A stretch of 40,783 bases of DNA. Origin: Microcaldota archaeon. GTDB taxonomy: Archaea > Micrarchaeota > Micrarchaeia > Micrarchaeales > Micrarchaeaceae. Location: NCBI GenBank assembly GCA_021807115.1, contig JAKAPJ010000010.1, positions 1 through 40,783 of the forward strand. Reading direction: 5' to 3'. Each line of letters begins with the position of its first letter. Position 1 is the first letter of the stretch. A program made the translations under genes and the position numbers. The notes below the pieces were generated by a model. The model had not been told where the DNA came from. It worked only from the letters and a program-made list of their open reading frames with translations, and did no database searches. Of the stretch, positions 8,720-15,243 are shown piece after piece.

Positions 8720-10315
8720 TCATACGAAATTCCTGGTGTAGCCGAGCATGGTGCCGAATATGACATTCACGACCGGAATCCTGGCCGTTATGCCCTCTAG
8801 AACGTCTATGTCTTCCTTTTCTATTGCGCCGGTGTACGCTATCAGCGGGGGATAAACAAGCAGCTGTTCTATGAACGCGGCGAAAAGGACAAGCAGGAAG
8901 TTGCCCCCTATGAAGTACCTGAGAGGTAGTATGAACCCCGCACTTATGACCCCTGATGCGACTATGCGGGATATCCTTGACAGCTCAGGGCGTATCTTGA
9001 AGGACCTGAATGCCCAGGCCATGTACAATACATCCGTTACCAACGGCTCGGCTATGAATATTGCAAACGCAAGGCCAAGCCCATTTAATGTGGGCACAAG
9101 GGCAAAAAGCAGTGCCAGTATTATCAATGACGCTATGGTGTTGTATTTGAGTATTTGTCTTGTGCTGCCTGCGGCAACAAGCAGGGAGTACGCATAAAGC
9201 CATATTATGCTTATTAGCGCGCCTATGCTGGCCAGAGCTATGTAAATGGGGGCAGATCCGTAAGTGCCCCCGAACGTAACGAAGGAGAACTGCTTTGCAA
9301 GCACCACGAGGTAAAAGCTAACGGGGGTAGCCAGGAGGATGGATGTGTAAATAGAGTAGTTGTAGTATTCGCTTATCCTGCCCTTGGCGGTTTTTCTGGC
9401 AATCTCTTTGGAGAAAAGCGGCAGCAGGGACATGCCTATCGAGCCCACTATGAGGTCAAGTATGCCGAGCACCTTTATGGCTATGCCTACGTTACCCAGA
9501 ACCTGTGCCGTGGAATAGAACGCAAGCAGTATTGGGGCGAAGTTGTCAGGTATGGTACGTACGCTCCCTGAAATCGCTATTGGCAGCGAGAACCTGAGCA
9601 CTTTCACCGCCCTGGCTGTTGAGAACAGGATGCTGTTGAGGTCTATCTTGAGCTGCCTTGAGATGATGCGCAGCGCTACGAGCGTGCCTAACAAGAACCC
9701 GGCTAGCACACCTATTATGGGCGCGACTGGCCCGTACCCCATCAGCGCCATGAGGACGCCTATGCATGCCTGGGTTCCGGACTGCAACATTGCCAGAAGC
9801 GCATACTCCTTGCCGCGGCCTAGCCCAACTAGGGTGGATATCGAAGTTCCCCATACTGCGCCAAGCACGATAACAAAAGACGCCCACTGTATGACGTATG
9901 CATCTGTCGGATCATGCAGGAAGTAGGCAGCCAGTGGGGTAGCCAGCAGGAACGCAATCAGTGTTATTGCACCGCAGAGCAGGAAGACAAGGATGAACCC
10001 TGTGGTGATTATCTCACTGCTCGTCTTGACATTGTTCTTGCTCATGTGCTCTGATACGAATTTTATTGCGGCGGTGCCGATTCCGAAGTCCCCGAACATG
10101 CTAAGCAGGCCGGCTGCCGACGTGGCAAACACATATATTCCATATGCGGTAGGCCCTAGTATCCTGGCAATCAGCACAATGCCAATGCCGGCAAAAACCA
10201 ATGTGGCCGCCTTGGCAATAAGTATGAATATGGCAGTGTTTGCGGTCTTGCTGCCAGCCTCCAGGGCTGCACCGTCCAACCTCACAATAGTGCTCCGCGC
10301 CATGTTACCAGTCAT
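8720..10315 (-). CDS. Polysaccharide flippase (Wzx/RfbX-like)
   Basis: A multi-pass membrane protein of about 531 residues with some 13-14 hydrophobic helices. The N-terminal segment A-R-I-L-G-P-T-A-Y-G-I-Y-V-F-A is typical of oligosaccharide flippases of the MOP superfamily, which move lipid-linked glycans to the outer face of the membrane. I use ATG 10315 because it overlaps the stop of the upstream glycosyltransferase as ATGA; ATG 10303 is possible, and the open frame continues to 10420 inside that neighbour. The overlap implies translational coupling and a shared pathway, probably N-glycan or surface-glycan assembly. Confidence 0.9.
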   Translation of the reverse strand: MTGNMARSTIVRLDGAALEAGSKTANTAIFILIAKAATLVFAGIGIVLIARILGPTAYGIYVFATSAAGLLSMFGDFGIGTAAIKFVSEHMSKNNVKTSSEIITTGFILVFLLCGAITLIAFLLATPLAAYFLHDPTDAYVIQWASFVIVLGAVWGTSISTLVGLGRGKEYALLAMLQSGTQACIGVLMALMGYGPVAPIIGVLAGFLLGTLVALRIISRQLKIDLNSILFSTARAVKVLRFSLPIAISGSVRTIPDNFAPILLAFYSTAQVLGNVGIAIKVLGILDLIVGSIGMSLLPLFSKEIARKTAKGRISEYYNYSIYTSILLATPVSFYLVVLAKQFSFVTFGGTYGSAPIYIALASIGALISIIWLYAYSLLVAAGSTRQILKYNTIASLIILALLFALVPTLNGLGLAFAIFIAEPLVTDVLYMAWAFRSFKIRPELSRISRIVASGVISAGFILPLRYFIGGNFLLVLFAAFIEQLLVYPPLIAYTGAIEKEDIDVLEGITARIPVVNVIFGTMLGYTRNFV

Positions 10316-11016
10316 TTTAGCGTTGACATTAAGGTGTAGACTATGTGCTTGTAACCCAGCTTTGACTCTCCGTGCTCCCTCCTGTGGAAGGTTGAGTAGT
10401 AGACCTCCCCCACCCTGCATTCCCTTCCGGCTAGGCGCAGTATGTCCAGCAGGATTTTATAGCCCTGCCCGACAAACCCTTGCCTTTTGGTCCGCACGAG
10501 GCGCTTCATCATGCTGGAGCGTATTCCAAAAAAACCGGACATCAGGTCATCGCATGTTTTCCTGCCGCGCAACTTGAACAGCGCATACGCTATATACGCC
10601 ATGCCCTTTGAAATTATCTTGCGCACCGCGCCCCACTCCTTCACATACGTGCGCACTGCGACCACTATGTCGTAACTGCCTAGTTTGTCGGATATTTCGC
10701 CAACCTTGTCCACAGGATGCTGTAAATCGGCGTCCATGACAATCGTCTTGGGCGTCCTTACGTGCATGGCAGCGTCAAGAACGCTTACGGCCAACCCATG
10801 CACCTCCATGCCACTGCGATCCAGAAACATGACGCGATGATTATGGGACGCAATTGCCAAAACCTTGCTCCGTGTGCCATCGGTTGAACCGTCGTCTGCG
10901 ACTATCACGCTTATTCCATTGTACCTTCCAGTAAGCAGCAGTACCAGCCTGCCTATGTTGCTGGCCTCGTTCAGGGTAGGCACTATCACGGTTGTATCGG
11001 AGTAGTCTGTGCGCAT
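10312..11016 (-). CDS. Dolichol-phosphate sugar transferase (GT2)
   Basis: This 234-residue GT-A enzyme is close to dolichol-phosphate mannosyltransferases (DPM1 type). It has V-I-V-P-T-L-N-E-A-S-N-I near residue 10, V-A-D-D-G-S-T-D-G-T near 40 and the metal-binding M-D-A-D-L-Q-H-P near 95. The region around D-D-L-M-S-G-F-F-G-I-R matches the acceptor side of this group. There is no membrane anchor. It is the first gene of an operon with the flippase and probably loads a sugar onto the lipid carrier that the flippase exports. The start has AAGGTCAG upstream. Confidence 0.9.
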   Translation of the reverse strand: MRTDYSDTTVIVPTLNEASNIGRLVLLLTGRYNGISVIVADDGSTDGTRSKVLAIASHNHRVMFLDRSGMEVHGLAVSVLDAAMHVRTPKTIVMDADLQHPVDKVGEISDKLGSYDIVVAVRTYVKEWGAVRKIISKGMAYIAYALFKLRGRKTCDDLMSGFFGIRSSMMKRLVRTKRQGFVGQGYKILLDILRLAGRECRVGEVYYSTFHRREHGESKLGYKHIVYTLMSTLK

Positions 11017-11194
11017 CTAACTGACCTTCTTTATATGATGAATCCTCATAATTATTAAAGCCATAGATGTATGCAAAAGCACAATCAGACACGGTTGGGG
11101 TCGTGGTATTGCAGCATGACAATGTATAAAAATCCTAATAAGCAATAGGTATTGCCCATCCGCATGTATGGGCATATGGTTTTGGGGAAGTTGG

Positions 11195-13600
11195 ATGGCG
11201 GAGGAAAGCGCTGATTCTGGCCAAGCTGCGGAAGCAAAGCAGCATGTTCATCCGGTGGAGCACCATACTGCGGCGCACGAACATGCCCACACACACCAAA
11301 CACATGATGCTGCCGTAGGCAAAAAGCACGGCAAAATAGGGCCGTTCGATGCGGGATACGTTAAGGCTGCAATAGCCTACCTGCTAATCTCATTTGTAGC
11401 ATTTTATCCTATAATACTGAATATTTCCAATGTCGCCCCTGGCGTGGGAGGCGACACATACCAGAACCTATGGGACATATGGTGGGTGGACTATGCAGTA
11501 TTCACGCTGCACACGAGCTTCTACCAGACGTCGCTGCTGTTTTGGCCTGTTGGTTCAAACTTGGTGTACCAGACAATGTCCCCTCTCTTTGCAATAATTT
11601 CCGCGCCTTTCCAGTTGGTGAGCGTGCCGTTCGCCTACAATGTAATGTTCCTGATGGGATTTGTGCTTTCGGGACTGGCGATGTTCACACTCGCGGACTA
11701 CATTGTGGGCAACAGGTACGCGGCATTCTTTGCAGGGGTAGTTTTCGCATTCAGCGCATTCCATGTCGCCCAATCATACAGCCACATAGAGTGGATAAAC
11801 CTTGAGTGGGTGCCGCTGGCGGCCTACTTCATTATACGCATAGTGCGGGGAGAGGGCAGGATGAGGAGCGCAGTTCTTCTTGGCGTATCGATGGTGCTTG
11901 TGTTTTTCATGGCAGGCATGGAGCTGGGCATAATGACATCGCTGTTCCTCCTCTTTCTCCTGATTGCGTATTTCGTAAACAAGGATACCAGAAAGCAGTT
12001 CTTCTCCTTGGCAATCTGGGAGTATATTGCGCTTGCCGTCGTGCTCGCGTTTGTACTTGGATTGTGGGGCTTCGTACCGATACTCCAGGCAGTGGCACAG
12101 CCTGGCGCCCTGCAGACTGTGAACAACCTAAACGCACCGCAATACAATCAGATATGGAGCGACGATATCCTGTCGTTCTTCCTGCCAAGCTACTACAACG
12201 GCCTGTTCAACGGCCTTGCAACGTCAGTCTACAGCAGTGTACTGGGGCCAGACCCGACCGAAAGATCGGCATACTTCGGATATGTGGCCCTTGCACTTGC
12301 CGCTTGGGGCGTGTACAGGAGCCGTGCTAAGACCGGGCAGATAAGGCTATGGCTCGTTTTAGGCGCCATATTCTTCCTGTTGTGCCTCGGGCCGAACCTG
12401 ATAGTAGGGGGAAGCGTAACCACTGTCCCAGGGCTGTACTCAGCATACAGCATCATACCTGTGCTCAACATAGTCAGGGAACCGGGCCGGTTTGACGTAT
12501 TCGTAACAATCGCTTTGGCAATGCTTGCGGCAATAGGGATGAAGGATCTTCTGGATATGCCACACAGGCAGGGTAGCGTTCTTGGGGACAGGAAGGTTGT
12601 TCTGGTTTGCGCTTGCGCCCTCTTCCTCTTCGAGAGTGTGGGCCTGCCGCTGTCCCCTGCTTTTGTTGGTGCAGTTACAACGCAGGTATACGTACCCGCA
12701 GTTTACTATCAACTCGGCAAGGTGTCGGCAAACTACTCGGTGCTGAACCTGCCTGCTGTGCCTGACCAGAATAGCCCGCTCCCGGCACTTTATGAAGGCA
12801 TGTCGATGTACTATATGTCGAAATCTAGATTACCGATGGTAGGCGGATACGTTACGCGAGAGAATACCAGCCAGGAGCTGACACTGCTCAACATACCGCT
12901 TGCCGTTGCGGCCACTAATCTGGAATCCACAGGGGTGGGGTCGTACCCGTCCCCGGTCAACCAAAGTCCTACGAACGTCACGCTCCTATCCCTATTCAAT
13001 TACAACACCGCCATTGTGGTAGTAAACAAGGCAGCTTACAACTACACTGACCTCTCGCGGCTTGACAGCTATCTGATAAGCCTGTTCGGGCAGCCGCTCT
13101 ACAGTGACAGCGTAACGGACGTGTTCCAGACCGAGAACGCAATCGCACTGCTAAAACCTTTCGATGGCTATGTTGCATATCCGATGTACTATGACTGGGT
13201 GCCGCTGCAGTTCCAGCTCATAAATGGAACGTACCAGCAGTTCTGGACGCCAGTAAGCCAGGGGAAAATTGTTCTGTTCGCACCTTTCGTTAACAGCACA
13301 GACATAGCCTCCAAACTCACGAGCAGCGCTCTTGAGACCATAAACACGACAATAAGTTTTGAGGCCTTCAGCAGCTACGGCCCTGCCAGCCTTTATATTG
13401 AACAGAATAGCACGGGACTTACGAGGGGAGGGGTGGTACTTGCACGCATAAACCTTACGAACGTGCCAACGGTATATGCAATAAATACTACAATGGCATC
13501 CGGCCTGCGCGGTAACAACCTGTTCTTTGTGCCACAGGCTACAGGGGTGTTCAGCAACCAGACAGTGGTGGAGATAAAGGACATACGGTTCTTACGCTGA
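11195..13600 (+). CDS. Large membrane protein, GT-C-like glycosyltransferase
   Basis: About 801 residues. A His-rich cytoplasmic N terminus (about 1-50) is followed by roughly 12 membrane helices to about residue 420 and then a large extracellular domain of about 380 residues with many N-x-S/T sites. The first outside loop contains G-V-G-G-D-T-Y-Q-N-L-W, an acidic residue placed like the catalytic Asp of GT-C enzymes that use lipid-phosphate sugars. This fits a polytopic glycosyltransferase working outside the membrane. It is divergent from the GT2/flippase operon, which supports a joint pathway. The start at 11195 has GGGGAAG upstream; the frame continues to ATG 11168. A TATA box GTATAAAAA lies at 11124-11132. 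The subfamily is not identified. Confidence 0.8.
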   Translation: MAEESADSGQAAEAKQHVHPVEHHTAAHEHAHTHQTHDAAVGKKHGKIGPFDAGYVKAAIAYLLISFVAFYPIILNISNVAPGVGGDTYQNLWDIWWVDYAVFTLHTSFYQTSLLFWPVGSNLVYQTMSPLFAIISAPFQLVSVPFAYNVMFLMGFVLSGLAMFTLADYIVGNRYAAFFAGVVFAFSAFHVAQSYSHIEWINLEWVPLAAYFIIRIVRGEGRMRSAVLLGVSMVLVFFMAGMELGIMTSLFLLFLLIAYFVNKDTRKQFFSLAIWEYIALAVVLAFVLGLWGFVPILQAVAQPGALQTVNNLNAPQYNQIWSDDILSFFLPSYYNGLFNGLATSVYSSVLGPDPTERSAYFGYVALALAAWGVYRSRAKTGQIRLWLVLGAIFFLLCLGPNLIVGGSVTTVPGLYSAYSIIPVLNIVREPGRFDVFVTIALAMLAAIGMKDLLDMPHRQGSVLGDRKVVLVCACALFLFESVGLPLSPAFVGAVTTQVYVPAVYYQLGKVSANYSVLNLPAVPDQNSPLPALYEGMSMYYMSKSRLPMVGGYVTRENTSQELTLLNIPLAVAATNLESTGVGSYPSPVNQSPTNVTLLSLFNYNTAIVVVNKAAYNYTDLSRLDSYLISLFGQPLYSDSVTDVFQTENAIALLKPFDGYVAYPMYYDWVPLQFQLINGTYQQFWTPVSQGKIVLFAPFVNSTDIASKLTSSALETINTTISFEAFSSYGPASLYIEQNSTGLTRGGVVLARINLTNVPTVYAINTTMASGLRGNNLFFVPQATGVFSNQTVVEIKDIRFLR

Positions 13601-13613
13601 TGCGCAGACGAGG

Positions 13614-13883
13614 CTATGGGCCTACTGCGTACTGTTTCATTTCTTCGTGAACCTCGATGAAGTGCACAATGTATGGGCAGTCAGGACGCACCTTCAGCCC
13701 TTCAGCCTTCGCGAATTCGAATGCGGTCCTGGCTAGATCCTCTGCAATGCCCTTGCCCCGCTCCGCGTCGGGTACGAATGTGTGGTAAATGCTCATCACG
13801 CCGCCACTGATGCGATAGAGCAATTCCGCGTCTCCGTGAGTAGTCTTCGTGTAGAACCTTGAACGTTCATGCTTTATTTCCAT
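13614..13883 (-). CDS. Small GNAT-like N-acetyltransferase
   Basis: The 89 residues match the short GNAT group of YjdJ type: I-Y-H-T-F-V-P followed by the acetyl-CoA loop E-R-G-K-G-I-A-E-D-L-A-R, then G-L-K-V-R-P-D-C-P-Y-I. This group has only the acetyl-CoA-binding core and its acceptors are mostly unknown. A TATA-like CTTTATAG about 25 bp before the ATG suggests a leaderless transcript. It is convergent with the GT-C gene, 13 bp apart. Confidence 0.88.
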   Translation of the reverse strand: MEIKHERSRFYTKTTHGDAELLYRISGGVMSIYHTFVPDAERGKGIAEDLARTAFEFAKAEGLKVRPDCPYIVHFIEVHEEMKQYAVGP

Positions 13884-13919
13884 GCATGCATATGGACTGC
13901 CAACTATAAAGCGCTATCC

Positions 13920-14423
13920 TTAGAGCTCCTTTATCCGGGAGATTGCCATTTTCTGCAGCACCATCTTGTCCAGGTTGCCGTCGTCCACCAGCCCCAACCG
14001 TCTTGATGCCTCGGCGTGGTGTGCAGAAGACCGGCTGAGGGGCCGGATGCCTTTCAGCAGCCTTTTGACGGTGGAATATGAACGCGGGGAGTCGGAGAAT
14101 ACCACAAATAGCTTGTTGGTCTTTGCACCGGCCAGCTTCACCGCATCGCCAATCTGTGTGGACATGCTGGCGAAAAGCAGCATCTCCATCCCCCTGGTCT
14201 TTGATATGTTAGTGCCGTTCTTGAATGAGGCCATAGCATTTACATATGCGCCCTGCAGGTGCGTGGGGCCAGTTATGGCATCTGGATCAAAAAGCTGGAC
14301 GACTGAACCGCCTCCAGCAAGCCCAGATATTGTCCTAAGCAGCTCGTCCATCCCGGTATCGGAAGATGCAAGCACCATCACAATGCCATGCGGGTCGAAC
14401 GGCTCATCGAAATGCACTTGCAA
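13920..14423 (-). CDS. cgi121: KEOPS complex subunit Cgi121
   Basis: Cgi121 binds Bud32 in the KEOPS complex, which makes N6-threonylcarbamoyladenosine at position 37 of ANN-decoding tRNAs; Cgi121 helps recruit tRNA. The sequence shows the family core H-L-Q-G-A-Y-V-N-A-M-A-S-F-K-N-G-T-N-I, then G-M-E-M-L-L-F-A-S-M-S-T-Q-I-G-D-A-V. At about 167 residues the length is normal. The start is uncertain: TTG 14423 follows AGGTGA at good spacing, while GTG 14432 would lie inside that Shine-Dalgarno. No other KEOPS gene is in the window. It follows two unknown genes on the same strand. Confidence 0.85.
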   Translation of the reverse strand: MQVHFDEPFDPHGIVMVLASSDTGMDELLRTISGLAGGGSVVQLFDPDAITGPTHLQGAYVNAMASFKNGTNISKTRGMEMLLFASMSTQIGDAVKLAGAKTNKLFVVFSDSPRSYSTVKRLLKGIRPLSRSSAHHAEASRRLGLVDDGNLDKMVLQKMAISRIKEL

Positions 14424-14453
14424 CCCGTTCACCTACACATATTGGCGTGCATG

Positions 14454-14945
14454 CTATGTGCGCAGCATGGTTTTATGCATCGCGCCTTCAATGTCAACCA
14501 TTACCGCGTTCAACCTATGCACATCCGAGTAGAAAACCATAACAGGGCCATCGGCAGATCGGTTCATGACATCCACCATTGGATGCTTGGCGTAATCCTC
14601 AATAAGCACATTCACTTTTTTGACCGTGGCGTCGTAGACTACACTAAGTACCTTGACGATGTCATCTGCGGACGGGGTGCTACGCATTCGTGCAACGATT
14701 TCGGCGCTCACGGGCACCCTTACATCTCCGACTGCCACACTGTGGTACACGGCCTCATTTGCACGCATATCCACGCTAACCTTGAACGCATTCCATCTCG
14801 GCCATTTTACCCTATCGAAGGACAACTCTACGGTGTCACCGTTTCCGCCAACGGATGTGATTGAAACGCAATACTTTTTACCGAGGACTGGCTGCTGTGC
14901 GCCTGTGCTACTATCCTGCATGCCGTCTGACGTTTTTCTTTCCAT
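14454..14945 (-). CDS. Unknown protein upstream of cgi121
   Basis: The 163 residues look soluble and alpha/beta: beta-rich in the middle (F-K-V-S-V-D-M-R, then H-S-V-A-V-G-D-V-R-V-P-V), then helices. TGTGATTC just before the ATG is a good ribosome site. It sits between a 40-codon ORF (23 bp upstream) and cgi121. No family is recognised. Confidence 0.7.
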   Translation of the reverse strand: MERKTSDGMQDSSTGAQQPVLGKKYCVSITSVGGNGDTVELSFDRVKWPRWNAFKVSVDMRANEAVYHSVAVGDVRVPVSAEIVARMRSTPSADDIVKVLSVVYDATVKKVNVLIEDYAKHPMVDVMNRSADGPVMVFYSDVHRLNAVMVDIEGAMHKTMLRT

Positions 14946-14968
14946 TGAATCACAGGTCGCTTTTACTG

Positions 14969-15091
14969 CTACTCGCGCCTCAGGTACTTTTTCAGGGCGT
15001 CAATTAGTTCCTTCCCGCTCCTTACCATGCTCTTGAGCGCTACCTTGGGCCCGTCAGCCCTTTTTCCGTGTTCTGTCGTCTGTTCAGGCAT
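14969..15091 (-). CDS. Small basic protein, 40 residues
   Basis: A short reading frame starting at ATG 15091 encodes 40 residues, basic and helical in the second half (S-M-V-R-S-G-K-E-L-I-D-A-L-K-K-Y-L-R-R-E). Support for its being real: AGGTG lies 5-6 nt before the ATG, a TATA box at 15121-15131 predicts a short leader, and the next gene follows after 23 bp on the same strand. Function unknown. Confidence 0.5.
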   Translation of the reverse strand: MPEQTTEHGKRADGPKVALKSMVRSGKELIDALKKYLRRE

Positions 15092-15120
15092 CGAAACACC
15101 TATAGGCTTATGGGCACAGC

Positions 15121-15131
15121 CATATATTTAT
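15121..15131 (-). promoter_or_regulatory. TATA box for the 40-residue ORF operon
   Basis: On the minus strand CATAAATATATGG lies about 35 bp before ATG 15091, giving a leader of about 10 nt. It is the best promoter candidate for the small ORF, the unknown 163-residue gene and cgi121. Confidence 0.5.
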
Positions 15132-15151
15132 GCATTGCTGTGGGGCCTGGC

Positions 15152-15194
15152 GCCCTGACAGGGCATACGTAGGCGGGCATAGCTCACGCTATGC
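15152..15194. other. Two hairpins downstream of the 23S gene
   Basis: GCCCT-GAC-AGGGC (15152-15164) and the perfect GCATAGC-TCAC-GCTATGC (15177-15194) lie just past the 23S 3' processing stem. They may be part of the 3' trailer or a transcription end. No 5S rRNA or tRNA is visible here. Confidence 0.4.
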
Positions 15195-15219
15195 TATGGA
15201 TGAAAGCAAAAAAGAAATT

Positions 15220-15243
15220 GTAAGGAGTGTGGAAAATCAAACC
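15220..15243 (-). other. 3' half of the 23S processing stem (BHB-like)
   Basis: In RNA sense, GGUUUGAUUUU (15243-15233) pairs with AAAAUCUAACC at 18102-18092 (one mismatch). CCAC (15232-15229), a 2-nt AC bulge (15228-15227) and UCCUUAC (15226-15220) then pair with the 5' half. This forms a near-canonical bulge-helix-bulge, the substrate of the archaeal splicing endonuclease. Confidence 0.65.

Noticed and set aside
14454-14945. Kinship of this unknown protein with the beta-rich proteins at 33077 and 25072
   Set aside because: All share a W/F-x-x-F-K-x-x-V-like strand followed by helices, but similarity is too weak to claim by eye.
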